This document shows positions 38,507-48,248 of a stretch of 64,000 nt of DNA, piece by piece. Made by a program: the position numbers and the translations under genes. The stretch's first letter is position 1. Each line of letters begins with the position of its first letter. Source of the DNA: Rhodococcus sp. 06-235-1A (lineage in GTDB: Bacteria > Actinomycetota > Actinomycetes > Mycobacteriales > Mycobacteriaceae). The notes beneath the pieces were generated by a model, which did no database searches, was not told the origin of the DNA, and worked only from the letters and a program-made list of their open reading frames with translations. The stretch is taken from NCBI RefSeq assembly GCF_002258785.1, contig NZ_NOYI01000013.1, forward strand, positions 434,001 to 498,000, in the 5' to 3' direction.

Positions 38507-39429
38507 GGGAATCGCGTTCCATGCCGGTGCCCGACGGCTTGGACGGAATGCGGGTCGATGCCGGGCTCGCCCGGTTGCTGGGGCTCTCGCGTACCGTCGC
38601 CGCCACGTTGGCGGAGGAGGGTTCGGTTCTGGTCGATCACGGTGCCGTCGGCAAGTCCGATCGGCTGGCCGCAGGGTCCTGGCTCGAAGTGACATTGCCC
38701 GAGCCCGCCCGCGAGTTGACCATCGAAGCGGAGCCGGTGGAGGGGATGGAGATTCTCTATGCCGACGACGACATCGTGGCCGTGGACAAGCCCGTCGGTG
38801 TAGCCGCACATGCCAGCGTGGGCTGGACCGGCCCGACCGTCATCGGCGGTCTGGCTGCCGCGGGGTTCCGAATCTCGACTTCGGGTGCACACGAGCGGCA
38901 GGGAATCGTGCACCGTCTCGACGTCGGAACGTCCGGGGTGATGGTGGTCGCCACGTCCGAGCGGGCATACACCGTGCTCAAGCGAGCGTTCAAGGCGCGG
39001 ACCATCGACAAGCGCTATCACGCACTGGTGCAAGGTCATCCGGATCCGAGCAGCGGAACCATCGATGCCCCGATCGGGCGACATGGGAGCAACGACTGGA
39101 AATTCGCCGTCCGGGCCGACGGCAAACCCAGCGTCACCCACTACGACACAGTCGAGGCCTTCCAGGCCGCGAGTTTGCTGGACGTGCACCTGGAAACCGG
39201 TCGTACACACCAGATTCGAGTGCACTTCTCGGCTCTGCGACACCCGTGCTGTGGGGATCTCACTTACGGGGCCGATCCGCGCCTGGCCGAACGGTTGGGC
39301 CTCGAGCGCCAGTGGCTGCATGCACGTTCGCTCGGCTTCGCGCATCCGTCCGACGGCCGCTGGGTGGAGATCGAGAGCAAGTATCCGGCCGACCTCGAAC
39401 ATGCGCTCGAGGTGCTCCGGAAGGCGTGA
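38503..39429 (+). CDS. rluD: RluD-family 23S rRNA pseudouridine synthase
   Basis: A 308-aa protein with an N-terminal S4 RNA-binding domain ([35 protein letters not shown]) and a catalytic domain with the nucleophile Asp140 in HRLDVGTSG. Other motifs are [33 protein letters not shown] and the final [12 protein letters not shown]. RluD makes pseudouridines in helix 69 of 23S rRNA; the RluA/RluD paralogues cannot be fully separated by eye. GTG overlaps lspA by 4 nt. Confidence 0.9.
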   Translation: MRESRSMPVPDGLDGMRVDAGLARLLGLSRTVAATLAEEGSVLVDHGAVGKSDRLAAGSWLEVTLPEPARELTIEAEPVEGMEILYADDDIVAVDKPVGVAAHASVGWTGPTVIGGLAAAGFRISTSGAHERQGIVHRLDVGTSGVMVVATSERAYTVLKRAFKARTIDKRYHALVQGHPDPSSGTIDAPIGRHGSNDWKFAVRADGKPSVTHYDTVEAFQAASLLDVHLETGRTHQIRVHFSALRHPCCGDLTYGADPRLAERLGLERQWLHARSLGFAHPSDGRWVEIESKYPADLEHALEVLRKA

Positions 39430-40088
39430 TGCGCGGATTCTCGGGTGTGGTCGGTCTCGTCGCCGCCGCGGCTCTGGTCGTCGGTGGTTCGGCCGTCGTC
39501 GGGAACCTGAACCCGCAACGGCAACTGGGTGTCGGTACCGATCGGCTCGGCCCGGACAGCGGTGAGCAGGTGACCGACTACGTGGCCCGTGCCGAGGCGA
39601 GCCTGCGCACCGATGATGCCGAACCCCGCTGGGGCTCTGTGTCGTTCGGTCGCGAACTCACGACCGAACAGGCCTATGCCGCGGCGAACGGTGTGCGCAT
39701 CTCGCAGGTGCTCTTTCGAGTACCTCTCGATCGCGTGCAAACCCCGATACTCACCGTCGGCGTTCCGGGCAGTGAACGGTCGGTATCGAACTCGACCGCA
39801 CGCGCTGCCGGCCAGATACAGGAATTGTTCGGAGCAGGGGACCGGCAGGCGCAGATAGAGGCCGTCTCGCAGCGCCGGTTGCTGGGCGGATGCGCGTGCG
39901 TGGTGACATTGGTGGTGCGGGGCACTGCGGCCGAGCTGAGCGAGGTGGCCGGCCGCGACGAAGTGCGGGCGGTGGAGGCGCTTCCACCCGACGCGGTGTC
40001 CGGGAAGTTCGCCGTCGAGCCGTTGCTTCCCGAGTATGTCGACATCGTCGGACCGCTGCCGGACGACGGGCCGATTCCGGCCGAATGA
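39429..40088 (+). CDS. Exported protein of unknown function (signal-anchored)
   Basis: A 219-aa protein whose first 25 residues ([25 protein letters not shown]) form a signal peptide or anchor without lipobox. The mature part is soluble. GCACVVTLVVRGTAAELSEVA includes the only cysteine pair, and the C-terminus is acidic and Pro-rich. I recognise no family. The ATG shares one base with the rluD stop (TGATG), so it is translated with lspA-rluD. A 147-nt gap to dnaE1 follows. Confidence 0.75.
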   Translation: MRGFSGVVGLVAAAALVVGGSAVVGNLNPQRQLGVGTDRLGPDSGEQVTDYVARAEASLRTDDAEPRWGSVSFGRELTTEQAYAAANGVRISQVLFRVPLDRVQTPILTVGVPGSERSVSNSTARAAGQIQELFGAGDRQAQIEAVSQRRLLGGCACVVTLVVRGTAAELSEVAGRDEVRAVEALPPDAVSGKFAVEPLLPEYVDIVGPLPDDGPIPAE

Positions 40089-40173
40089 GGGCAACTCCAG
40101 TCTCGTTCGTCACACGCGTCACGTCCTCCCAGGACACACCGCCGGCTACGAAAATTCTGTCGGTTCCACCGCT

Positions 40174-40209
40174 TAGAGTGGGTGCATTCGCGGCTCGTAT
40201 TTTCGAAAA
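40174..40209 (+). promoter_or_regulatory. Possible dnaE1 promoter -10 and adjacent palindrome
   Basis: TAGAGT (40174-40179) fits TAnnnT, but no good -35 accompanies it. The perfect 10-bp palindrome TTTTCGAAAA (40200-40209) would lie in the leader, 26 nt before the GTG start. Confidence 0.3.
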
Positions 40210-40235
40210 CGCACGACCTTCAGGAGAGAACCTTC

Positions 40236-43200
40236 GTGGCCGATTCGTTCGTTCATCTGCACAACCACACCGAATATTCGATGCTCGACGGTGCCGCCAA
40301 GATCGGGGCCATGTTCGCCGAGGCGGCGCGGTTGGAGATGACGGCGGTCGGCATGACCGACCACGGCAACATGTACGGAGCCAGCGAGTTCTACAACGAG
40401 GCCAAGAAGGCCGGCATCAAGCCGATCATCGGCATCGAGGCCTACATCGCCCCCGAATCCCGGTTCAACAAGAAGCGCGTGCTGTGGGGCGATCGGAGCC
40501 AGAAGTCCGACGACGTCTCCGGTAGTGGTGCCTACACGCACATGACGATGGTCGCCGAGAACGCCACCGGTGTCCGGAACCTGTTCAAACTGTCCTCGCT
40601 CGCGTCCATCGAGGGCCAGCTGGGCAAGTGGGCCCGCATGGACGAGGAGATCATCGCCCAGCACGCCGAGGGCATCATCGCCACCACCGGCTGCCCGTCC
40701 GGCGAGGTACAGACTCGGCTCCGGCTCGGCCAGGAGCGTGAGGCGCTCGAAGCTGCAGCCAAGTGGCAGGAGATCTGGGGACCGGACAACTTCTTCCTCG
40801 AACTGATGGACCACGGCCTGTCCATCGAGCGACGCGTCCGCGAAGGTCTGCTCGACATCGGCAAGAAGCTCTCCATCCCGCCGCTGGCCACCAACGATTG
40901 CCACTACGTCACCAAGGACGCCGCCGAGAACCACGAGGCGCTGCTGTGCATTCAGACAGGTAAGACGCTCAGCGATCCCACTCGCTTCAAGTTCGACGGA
41001 GACGGTTACTACCTCAAGTCCGCCGCGGAGATGCGCGAGCTGTGGGACGACCAGGTGCCCGGTGCCTGCGACAGCACACTGCTCATCGCCGAGCGGGTGC
41101 AGCCCTACGACGAGGTGTGGGCACACCGAGACCGGATGCCGATCTTCCCGGTTCCCGAGGGCCACACTCAGGGCACGTGGCTGCGCCACGAGGTCATGAC
41201 CGGTCTCGATCGTCGATTCCCGGACGGCCCGGCCGAGGATTACCTCGCGCGAGCCGAGTACGAGATCAAGGTCATCCTCGAGATGGGCTTCCCGGCCTAC
41301 TTCCTCGTGGTCGGCGACCTGATCAACCACGCCAAAGCTGTCGGCATCCGCGTCGGTCCCGGCCGCGGCTCCGCCGCCGGATCGCTGGTCGCCTACGCCA
41401 TGGGAATCACCAACATCGACCCGCTGCCGCACGGACTGCTGTTCGAGCGATTCCTCAACCCCGAACGCGTGTCGATGCCCGATATCGATATCGACTTCGA
41501 CGATCGCCGCCGCGGTGAGATGGTGCGCTACGCCACCGAGAAGTGGGGCAGCGATCGTGTCGCCCAGGTGATCACCTTCGGCACCATCAAGACCAAGGCG
41601 GCCATCAAGGACTCCGCGCGAGTGCAGTTCGGCCAGCCCGGTTTCGGGATCGCCGATCAGATCACCAAGGCGCTGCCGCCGCCCATCATGGCCAAGGACA
41701 TCTCGGTAGCGGGTATCACCGATCCGTCGCACGAGCGCTACAAGGAGGCCGTCGAGGTCCGTGCGCTCATCGATTCGAACCCCGATGTCGCGACGATCTA
41801 CAAGACGGCCAAGGGCCTCGAAGGTCTGATCCGTAACGCAGGCGTGCACGCCTGCGCGGTCATCATGTCCTCGGAGCCGCTCACCGACGCCATTCCGGTG
41901 TGGAAGCGCGCACAGGACGGCGCGATCATCACCGGCTGGGACTACCCGTCGTGCGAAGCCATCGGTCTCCTCAAGATGGACTTCCTCGGTCTGCGCAACC
42001 TCACCGTCATCGGTGACGCGATCGACAACATCAAGGCGAACCGCGGGATCGAGATCGACCTCGACGCACTTCCGCTCGACGATCCGGCCACCTTCGACCT
42101 GCTTTCTCGCGGAGACACTCTCGGCGTCTTCCAGCTCGACGGCAGCGCCATGCGAGACCTGCTGCGCCGCATGCAGCCCACCGGCTTCGAGGACATCGTC
42201 GCCGTTCTTGCTCTGTACCGCCCTGGTCCCATGGGCATGAACTCGCACAACGATTACGCCGACCGCAAGAACGGTAGGCAAGAGGTCAAGCCGATTCACC
42301 CCGAGCTCGAAGAGCCACTCAAGGTGATTCTCGGTGAGACGTACGGCCTGGTGGTCTACCAGGAGCAGATCATGCAGCTCGCGCAGAAGGTCGCCGGGTA
42401 CACCCTCGGCCAGGCCGACCTACTGCGTCGCGCCATGGGTAAGAAGAAGCTCTCCGAGCTCGAGAAGGCGTACGCCGGGTTCCGGCAGGGCATGTTGGAC
42501 AACGATTTCTCCGAGGCCGCCATCAAGGCCTTGTGGGACACCGTGCTGCCGTTCGCCGGCTACGCGTTCAACAAGTCGCACTCCGCGGGCTACGGCCTGG
42601 TGTCGTACTGGACGGCGTACCTCAAGGCGAACTACCCGGCCGAGTACATGGCAGGCCTGCTCACCAGTGTCGGCGACGACAAGGACAAGGCCGCGATCTA
42701 CCTGGCCGACTGCCGCAAGCTCGGCATCACCGTGCTGCCTCCCGACGTCAACGAATCCGAGCTGAACTTCGCGTCGGTCGGCAAGGACATCCGGTTCGGG
42801 CTCGGTGCGGTGAGGAACGTGGGCACCAACGTTGTTGCCTCGATCATCAGGGCGCGATCGGAGAAGTCGAAGTACACCGATTTCTCGGACTACCTGGGCA
42901 AGATCGACGCAATTGCCTGCAGCAAGAAGGTCACCGAATCCCTCATCAAGGCAGGCGCTTTCGACTCGCTCGACCATCCGCGCAAGGGTCTGATGCTCAT
43001 TCATGCCGACGCGATCGACGCGGTGATGGGCACGAAGAAGGCCGAGGCGATAGGTCAATTCGATCTGTTCGGTGGCGAGGACGCCGACGAGTCCATCTCC
43101 GCGGTCTTCAACGTTCGAGTGCCGGACGAGGAGTGGGAATCCAAGCACCGGCTCGCCCTCGAACGCGAGATGCTCGGCCTGTACGTCTCCGGCCATCCGC

Positions 43201-43772
43201 TCCTGGGAGTCGAGCACATGCTGGCCTCGAAGTCCGACTGCAACATTCCGACCATTCTGGAAGGTGACATCAAGGACGGCACTCAGGTCACCGTCGGCGG
43301 AATTCTGGCCTCGGTCAACCGGCGGATCAACAAGAACGGTCTGACGTGGGCATCGGCTCAGCTCGAGGACCTGGCCGGTGGTATCGAAGTGCTGTTCTTC
43401 CCGCAGGCGTACTCGGTGTTCGGTGCCGATGTGACCGAGGACTCGGTGGTACTCGTCAAGGGTCGGGTGTCGGTACGTGACGATCGAGTCTCGCTCATCG
43501 CCAACGATCTGGCGGTGCCCGATCTGTCGATGGTGGGAATCGACAAGCCGCTCGCGGTCAGTCTGCCGACGCGACTGTGCACGGCGGACAAGGTCGGTGC
43601 CCTCAAACGGGTGCTGTCGAGTCACCCGGGAACCTCGGATGTGCACCTTCGGCTGGTGAGCGGAGACAAGATCACCACGATGAAGCTGGACGACAGCCTG
43701 CGCGTCACGCCGACGTCGGCGTTGATGGGAGACCTGAAGGCGCTACTGGGACCCGGCTGCCTGACGGGGTGA
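40236..43772 (+). CDS. dnaE1: DNA polymerase III alpha subunit DnaE1
   Basis: A 1178-aa replicative C-family polymerase. The N-terminal PHP domain begins [18 protein letters not shown] with metal-binding His residues intact, compatible with active 3'-5' proofreading as shown for mycobacterial DnaE1. The catalytic triad is in PDIDIDFDD (Asp416, 418, 420), preceded by [23 protein letters not shown] marks the helix-hairpin-helix region and an OB-fold follows ([21 protein letters not shown]). GTG 40236 has AGGAGAG about 8 nt upstream. Its 3' end overlaps a small convergent gene by 30 nt. Confidence 0.97.
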   Translation: MADSFVHLHNHTEYSMLDGAAKIGAMFAEAARLEMTAVGMTDHGNMYGASEFYNEAKKAGIKPIIGIEAYIAPESRFNKKRVLWGDRSQKSDDVSGSGAYTHMTMVAENATGVRNLFKLSSLASIEGQLGKWARMDEEIIAQHAEGIIATTGCPSGEVQTRLRLGQEREALEAAAKWQEIWGPDNFFLELMDHGLSIERRVREGLLDIGKKLSIPPLATNDCHYVTKDAAENHEALLCIQTGKTLSDPTRFKFDGDGYYLKSAAEMRELWDDQVPGACDSTLLIAERVQPYDEVWAHRDRMPIFPVPEGHTQGTWLRHEVMTGLDRRFPDGPAEDYLARAEYEIKVILEMGFPAYFLVVGDLINHAKAVGIRVGPGRGSAAGSLVAYAMGITNIDPLPHGLLFERFLNPERVSMPDIDIDFDDRRRGEMVRYATEKWGSDRVAQVITFGTIKTKAAIKDSARVQFGQPGFGIADQITKALPPPIMAKDISVAGITDPSHERYKEAVEVRALIDSNPDVATIYKTAKGLEGLIRNAGVHACAVIMSSEPLTDAIPVWKRAQDGAIITGWDYPSCEAIGLLKMDFLGLRNLTVIGDAIDNIKANRGIEIDLDALPLDDPATFDLLSRGDTLGVFQLDGSAMRDLLRRMQPTGFEDIVAVLALYRPGPMGMNSHNDYADRKNGRQEVKPIHPELEEPLKVILGETYGLVVYQEQIMQLAQKVAGYTLGQADLLRRAMGKKKLSELEKAYAGFRQGMLDNDFSEAAIKALWDTVLPFAGYAFNKSHSAGYGLVSYWTAYLKANYPAEYMAGLLTSVGDDKDKAAIYLADCRKLGITVLPPDVNESELNFASVGKDIRFGLGAVRNVGTNVVASIIRARSEKSKYTDFSDYLGKIDAIACSKKVTESLIKAGAFDSLDHPRKGLMLIHADAIDAVMGTKKAEAIGQFDLFGGEDADESISAVFNVRVPDEEWESKHRLALEREMLGLYVSGHPLLGVEHMLASKSDCNIPTILEGDIKDGTQVTVGGILASVNRRINKNGLTWASAQLEDLAGGIEVLFFPQAYSVFGADVTEDSVVLVKGRVSVRDDRVSLIANDLAVPDLSMVGIDKPLAVSLPTRLCTADKVGALKRVLSSHPGTSDVHLRLVSGDKITTMKLDDSLRVTPTSALMGDLKALLGPGCLTG

Positions 43773-44012
43773 CGCAGGCGCGGTCGGGTGCAGCTCGGTC
43801 AGGCGCAACGTCCACCAGGCCGCCACGGCAACTGCGGCACCGGCGAGTACCGCTGCGTGCAGCGAGCCGGCGATGACGAGGGTCGCGAAAAACACGAACG
43901 ATCCCAGCGCGAGGGCTTCGAGTTTGTAGACCGGCCACGCGATGCCTGCAACATCGACGCTGCGCAGGGCAGCGGTGGGTCGATGGCTCACCCGGGTGCT
44001 CGTGAAGGTCAT
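43743..44012 (-). CDS. Small two-helix membrane protein (89 aa)
   Basis: ATG 44012 is preceded by AGGAG at ideal spacing. Residues 26-46 and 48-68 are hydrophobic helices ([37 protein letters not shown]), with short polar ends. No family recognised. The last 30 nt overlap the end of dnaE1 on the opposite strand. A minus-strand TATAGT (44085-44090) could be its -10, and the perfect palindrome TTCGGT-CC-ACCGAA (44093-44106) lies just upstream of it. Confidence 0.65.
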   Translation of the reverse strand: MTFTSTRVSHRPTAALRSVDVAGIAWPVYKLEALALGSFVFFATLVIAGSLHAAVLAGAAVAVAAWWTLRLTELHPTAPASPRQAAGSQ

Positions 44013-44177
44013 CGTGTTCTCCTCTGCTGCGCCCGGTCCGGTGACTGTTCGGCTGTCCGGCGGGCGAAGTTCAGACTATACCCATCGAAAGATTCGGTCC
44101 ACCGAACTTGGCATCCGGACCAGGCAATGTGGCCGATCCCGTGGCGTCACGCGCACGAGAGGTGTTCACTGAAAGTC

Positions 44178-44612
44178 ATGCCATTGACAGGAGAATACGA
44201 ACCGAGTTCATCCGACTGGGCCCGTGAGCAGGCCGAGCGGTACGAGAACTCCGGCGGGACCGAAGGCACGACGATGAACGGGATGCCCGTCGTGCTGCTG
44301 ACCACCAAGGGGAACAAGAGCGGCAAGCTGCGCAAGTCGCCGTTGATGAGAGTGGAGCACGACGGCGAGTACGCCATCGTGGCCTCGCTGGGCGGAGCAC
44401 CCAAGCACCCGGTCTGGTACCACAACGTCAAAGCCGAGCCACTCGTCGAGTTGCAGGACGGAACCGAGAAGCACGACTACGTCGCTCGCGAGGTGACCGG
44501 CGACGAGAAAGCCGTGTGGTGGGAACGCTCGGTCGCGGCCTACCCCGATTACGCGGAGTACCAGAAGAAGACCGATCGCGAGATCCCGGTGTTCGTTCTC
44601 GCGCGCGTCTGA
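44178..44612 (+). CDS. Ddn-family deazaflavin(F420)-dependent nitroreductase-like protein
   Basis: A 144-aa split-barrel protein. [54 protein letters not shown] is the F420-binding signature shared with mycobacterial Ddn, and the K/R-rich loop would contact the F420 phosphate and oligoglutamate tail. Members reduce quinones or nitroimidazoles. ATG 44178 gives the normal family length. Position before ilvA matches Rv1558. A hairpin terminator follows. Confidence 0.87.
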   Translation: MPLTGEYEPSSSDWAREQAERYENSGGTEGTTMNGMPVVLLTTKGNKSGKLRKSPLMRVEHDGEYAIVASLGGAPKHPVWYHNVKAEPLVELQDGTEKHDYVAREVTGDEKAVWWERSVAAYPDYAEYQKKTDREIPVFVLARV

Positions 44613-44629
44613 ACAGGATCCATCGGTCC

Positions 44630-44661
44630 GTGGAACGGTCCCGAGTGGGGGGCCGTTCCAC
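44630..44661 (+). terminator. Hairpin terminator between the Ddn-like gene and ilvA
   Basis: GTGGAACGG (44630-44638) pairs perfectly with CCGTTCCAC (44653-44661) around a 14-nt G-rich loop. It ends about 20 nt before ilvA, so it could also lie in an ilvA leader, but no leader peptide rich in branched-chain codons is visible. Confidence 0.65.
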
Positions 44662-44681
44662 GCTGGTGGCAGCATGTGCTG

Positions 44682-46037
44682 GTGTCTTCATCCCCTGACC
44701 TCGCCTCTCAGCACCCATCGTCGGTAGCCGTCACCGCTGCCGACATCGATGCCGCTGCGGTGCGAATTTCGTCGGTGGTGGCCGCAACACCCCTGCAATT
44801 GTGCGAGCGGTTGTCGGCGGAGACCGGCGCACAGGTGTACCTCAAGCGCGAAGACCTGCAGATCGTGCGGTCGTACAAAATTCGTGGTGCCTACAACCTG
44901 ATGGACCAGCTGACCGACGCCGAGCGGGATGTCGGAGTAGTCACCGCGAGCGCAGGCAACCACGCTCAGGGAGTGGCGTTCGCGTGTCGTTCGATGCAGG
45001 TGCACGGTCGCATCTACGTTCCGGCGAACACCCCCAAGCAGAAACGCGACCGAATCCGAGTGCACGGCGGTGACTTCGTCGATCTCATCGTCATCGGCGA
45101 CACGTTCGATGCTGCGGCAGCTGCCGCAGCCGAGGATGTGGCCCGTACCGGTGCCACCATGGTGCCGCCGTTCGACGATCCGCGAACCGTGGCCGGTCAG
45201 GGCACCATTGCAGCCGAGATGATCGATCAGCTCGGCGGTGCACCCGATGTCGTCGTGATGCCCGTCGGCGGAGGCGGATGCATCGCCGGCATCTCGAGCT
45301 ACCTGCGTGAGCGCGCACCGCAGGCGTCCCTGGTGGGTGTCGAACCCTCCGGGGCCGCGTCGATGACCGCTGCTCTGATCGCCGGTGGTCCGGTGACTCT
45401 CTCGGAGATCGATCCGTTCGTCGACGGAGCTGCCGTCCGGCGGATCGGGGACGTGCCGTATGCGGCGCTGCAGTCTCTGGGCGCGACGGTGGTCTCGCAT
45501 GCGTCGTTGCCGCTGATCACCGCGCCCGTGTTCGACAGTTCCGGCCCCGGTGCATTCCTGATCACCCAGATCGACGAGGGCGCGGTCTGTACAGCGATGC
45601 TCGACCTCTACCAGAACGAGGGCGTGATCGCCGAGCCTGCGGGCGCGCTGGCCGTTGCGGCGCTCGAGCATCTCGACATAGCGCCGGGAAGCACCGTCGT
45701 GTGCTTGGTGTCCGGCGGCAACAACGATGTCTCTCGGTACGGCGAAATCCTCGAGCGATCGCTCGTTCATCTGGGCCTCAAGCACTACTTTCTCGTGGAC
45801 TTTCCGCAGGAGCCCGGCGCACTGCGTCGTTTTCTCGACGAGGTGCTCGGGCCCGAGGACGACATCACCCTGTTCGAGTACGTCAAGCGCAACAACCGCG
45901 AGACCGGCGCCGCGCTCGTCGGTATTCAACTCGGCGCAGCGGACGGCCTTTCTTCCCTACTCGAACGGATGCGGTCTTCGCACCTGCAGGTGGAGCAGTT
46001 GGAGCCGGGTTCGCCGGTGTACCGGTACTTGACCTGA
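44682..46037 (+). CDS. ilvA: Threonine ammonia-lyase (threonine dehydratase)
   Basis: A 451-aa PLP enzyme converting threonine to 2-oxobutanoate, the first step to isoleucine. The Schiff-base Lys is in SYKIRGAYN (Lys66), SAGNHAQGVA binds substrate, and PVGGGGCIAG cradles the PLP phosphate. The C-terminal about 90 residues form a single ACT-like domain (HYFLVDFPQEPGALRRFLDEVLGPEDDITLFEY), as in C. glutamicum IlvA, so feedback inhibition by isoleucine is expected. Start GTG 44682 or GTG 44676; neither has a ribosome-binding site. Convergent with tetR (1-nt gap). Confidence 0.93.
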   Translation: MSSSPDLASQHPSSVAVTAADIDAAAVRISSVVAATPLQLCERLSAETGAQVYLKREDLQIVRSYKIRGAYNLMDQLTDAERDVGVVTASAGNHAQGVAFACRSMQVHGRIYVPANTPKQKRDRIRVHGGDFVDLIVIGDTFDAAAAAAAEDVARTGATMVPPFDDPRTVAGQGTIAAEMIDQLGGAPDVVVMPVGGGGCIAGISSYLRERAPQASLVGVEPSGAASMTAALIAGGPVTLSEIDPFVDGAAVRRIGDVPYAALQSLGATVVSHASLPLITAPVFDSSGPGAFLITQIDEGAVCTAMLDLYQNEGVIAEPAGALAVAALEHLDIAPGSTVVCLVSGGNNDVSRYGEILERSLVHLGLKHYFLVDFPQEPGALRRFLDEVLGPEDDITLFEYVKRNNRETGAALVGIQLGAADGLSSLLERMRSSHLQVEQLEPGSPVYRYLT

Positions 46038-46038
46038 G

Positions 46039-46563
46039 TCAGCGACCGAGCAAGCGGTCGACGACGCGCTTGTGCAGTTCGGGGTCGACTGCCGGCAGGT
46101 CGAGCACGGCACCGAGGTAGATTCCGTCGCCGACGAGCCGGATGATCTCGGCCTGGACCGGATCGTCGATTTCGGTGCGCAGGCCCTCGTCCCACTGCTG
46201 CATCATGTCGATGACGGCGTCCTGCACCTCGCCCGAGTTCCCGTCGACACTGCGCAGTGCCGCGAGCGTGGAGCGATACAGGGCGATTTCCTTGTCCGAA
46301 ATGGAATCGGGTGGCTGCAGATACCACTCCGCCACAGACGTGCCACCCTCCGCAGCGTCAGCACGCTGTCGATCGGCCTGAACGGCGAGCCGCCGGACCA
46401 TGGCCGCTACCAGAGCGTCCTTGGTCTTGAAGTGATACAGCAGGCCGCCCTTCGATACCCCAGCGGCGGCGGCGACGCTGTCCAGAGTCACTTTTGTCAT
46501 GCCGTGTTCGAGGAGCAGCGTCTCGAGTGAATCCAAGATTCGGTCGCGGGTGTCCGATGACAT
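46039..46563 (-). CDS. TetR-family repressor of the adjacent efflux gene
   Basis: A 174-aa regulator. The N-terminal helix-turn-helix is RDRILDSLETLLLEHGMTKVTLDSVAAAAGVSKGGLLYHFKTKDALV (about residues 6-52). The C-terminal ligand domain is of the all-helical TetR_C type (VAEWYLQPPDSISDKEIALYRSTLAAL). ATG 46563 is chosen to keep the upstream operators outside the gene; the frame is open further. It is divergent from a 14-TM exporter with two identical 16-bp sites between them, the usual arrangement for a local drug-responsive repressor. Confidence 0.88.
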   Translation of the reverse strand: MSSDTRDRILDSLETLLLEHGMTKVTLDSVAAAAGVSKGGLLYHFKTKDALVAAMVRRLAVQADRQRADAAEGGTSVAEWYLQPPDSISDKEIALYRSTLAALRSVDGNSGEVQDAVIDMMQQWDEGLRTEIDDPVQAEIIRLVGDGIYLGAVLDLPAVDPELHKRVVDRLLGR

Positions 46564-46574
46564 GGAATTCACTT

Positions 46575-46626
46575 TACCGGCTGGACGGTTCGCGGTACTC
46601 TCAATCACTGTACCGGCTGGACGGTT
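46575..46626. promoter_or_regulatory. Duplicated operator-like sites between tetR and the MFS gene
   Basis: TACCGGCTGGACGGTT occurs twice, at 46575-46590 and 46611-46626, 36 bp apart. Each copy is an imperfect palindrome (ACCG/CGGT arms), and the second is enclosed by GTACC...GGTAC (46610-46631). One copy lies at the tetR start and the other within the intergenic region towards the exporter, so a TetR dimer pair could repress both genes. Confidence 0.65.
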
Positions 46627-46691
46627 GGTACTCGGAGGCGATACGGACCCGGCCAACGCCGGCGCACCGGGCGCAGAACGTAGGAGATGTA

Positions 46692-48248
46692 GTGAGTGAC
46701 ATGCGCACCGGTTCGGTGCACGAGGTAGCCGGGGGATACGAGCAGCGAGCGACCCCGCGGGACTGGCTCGGTTTGGTGGTACTGGCGTTCGCCGTGTTGC
46801 TCATCGCTGTCGACGGCACTGTCCTCGACCTGGCGCTGCCGTTCATCAGTTCGGACTTGGCACCGACCAGCAACCAGTTGCTGTGGATCATCGATGTCTA
46901 CTCGTTCGTGCTGGCCGGCCTGCTCATCACCATGGGCACGCTCGGCGACCGCATCGGCCGTCGCCGATTGCTGCTGATCGGTGCCGCGGGCTTCGGTATC
47001 GCCTCACTGGTCGCTGCCGTCTCGACCAGCGCAGAAATGCTGATCGCCGCTCGGGTCCTGCAGGGTATTTCCGGCGCAACCCTGATGCCCGCCACACTCG
47101 GCCTGATCCGGACCATCTTCCTGAACCCGCGTCAGCGTGTCGCCGCGATCGGCGTGTGGGGCGCGATGGCCGGTGGCGGCGCTGCGGCCGGTCCTCTCGT
47201 CGGCGGCTGGCTGCTCGAGCACTTCTGGTGGGGATCGGTGTTTCTCATCAACATCCCCGTGATGCTCGCGTTGATCGCGCTCGGGCCGCTGGTGATTCCC
47301 GAGTCGAAGGACCCGAATCCGGGCCGCTTCGACCTGACGAGCTCGGCGCTGTCGATGCTCGCCATCGTGCCCGTGGTGTTCGCGGTGAAAGAAACTGCAG
47401 CACACGGATTCGACGTGGTGTACCTGCTGTCCGCTGTTATCGGTGTGATCGCCGGATACGTGTTCGTGCGACGTCAGCGAACTCTCGCGGCCCCGATGAT
47501 CGACCTGAGACTCTTCGCGAACCGCGCGTTCTCGACGGGCGTCGCGACGAACTTCCTGTCGGTGTTCGCCCTGGCCGGGGTGTTGTTCTTCGGTTCGCAG
47601 TACCTGCAGCTCGTGCTCGGTAACAGCCCGCTCGAGGCGGGTCTGCTGCTGCTGCCAGGTACCGCCGCCAGCATCGTCACCTCGCTACTGGTTGCGGTCC
47701 TGCTTCGATACTTCAGTGCCGGAACGGTTCTCGGTGTCGCGATGTTCGTCGGTGCCTCGGGTGCCGGGCTCCTCGTCGGCCTCGCGACCGACAGCGGCCC
47801 GGGCTTGTTCATTGCCGGGTTCGTCCTCGTGGGGGCCGGTGTCGGTGTCGCGCTGACGCTGACCTCCGAGCTGGTGGTCAGCGCTGTGGAACCCGAACGA
47901 GCGGGAGCGGCGTCGGCAGTGTCGGAAACCGCGTACGAGCTGGGCATCGCCTTGGGCGTCGCGATCCTCGGTACTGTCGTCATGGCCATCTTCCGTCGCG
48001 GCATCGACGTCAGCGGGCTGCCCCTCGAGGTGGGGGCACAGGCAGGGGAGACCCTCGGTGGCGCGGACGCAGTGGCCCGTGATCTACCGGAGTCGGTGGC
48101 GACGGTCCTGATGGACTCCGCGCATGCTGCGTTCGTATCCGGCATGCACGTCGCGGCCGTCGCCACCGCGGTGGTACTGGCAGTCACCGCCGTATTCGTC
48201 CTGGTCAATCTGCGTGAGCGTCAGGACTCCAGCACGGCAAAGGAGTGA
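46692..48248 (+). CDS. 14-TM MFS drug exporter (DHA2 family, EmrB/QacA/LfrA type)
   Basis: A 518-aa proton antiporter with 14 hydrophobic helices. Motif A is GDRIGRRRLLLIGAAGFG, motif D1 includes LAVDGTVLDLALPFI-like AVDGTVLDLALP near helix 1, and motif C GVWGAMAGGGAAAGPLVGGWLL marks antiporters. Likely substrates are cationic dyes or biocides, as for LfrA and QacA. GTG 46692 lies 5 nt after AGGAG. Divergent from its putative TetR repressor. The 3' end overlaps treZ (opposite strand) by 28 nt. Confidence 0.9.
   Translation: MSDMRTGSVHEVAGGYEQRATPRDWLGLVVLAFAVLLIAVDGTVLDLALPFISSDLAPTSNQLLWIIDVYSFVLAGLLITMGTLGDRIGRRRLLLIGAAGFGIASLVAAVSTSAEMLIAARVLQGISGATLMPATLGLIRTIFLNPRQRVAAIGVWGAMAGGGAAAGPLVGGWLLEHFWWGSVFLINIPVMLALIALGPLVIPESKDPNPGRFDLTSSALSMLAIVPVVFAVKETAAHGFDVVYLLSAVIGVIAGYVFVRRQRTLAAPMIDLRLFANRAFSTGVATNFLSVFALAGVLFFGSQYLQLVLGNSPLEAGLLLLPGTAASIVTSLLVAVLLRYFSAGTVLGVAMFVGASGAGLLVGLATDSGPGLFIAGFVLVGAGVGVALTLTSELVVSAVEPERAGAASAVSETAYELGIALGVAILGTVVMAIFRRGIDVSGLPLEVGAQAGETLGGADAVARDLPESVATVLMDSAHAAFVSGMHVAAVATAVVLAVTAVFVLVNLRERQDSSTAKE

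Noticed and set aside
40173-42299. A 708-codon open frame antisense to dnaE1
   Set aside because: Shadow of the dnaE1 coding frame, with no start signal and no recognisable protein features.
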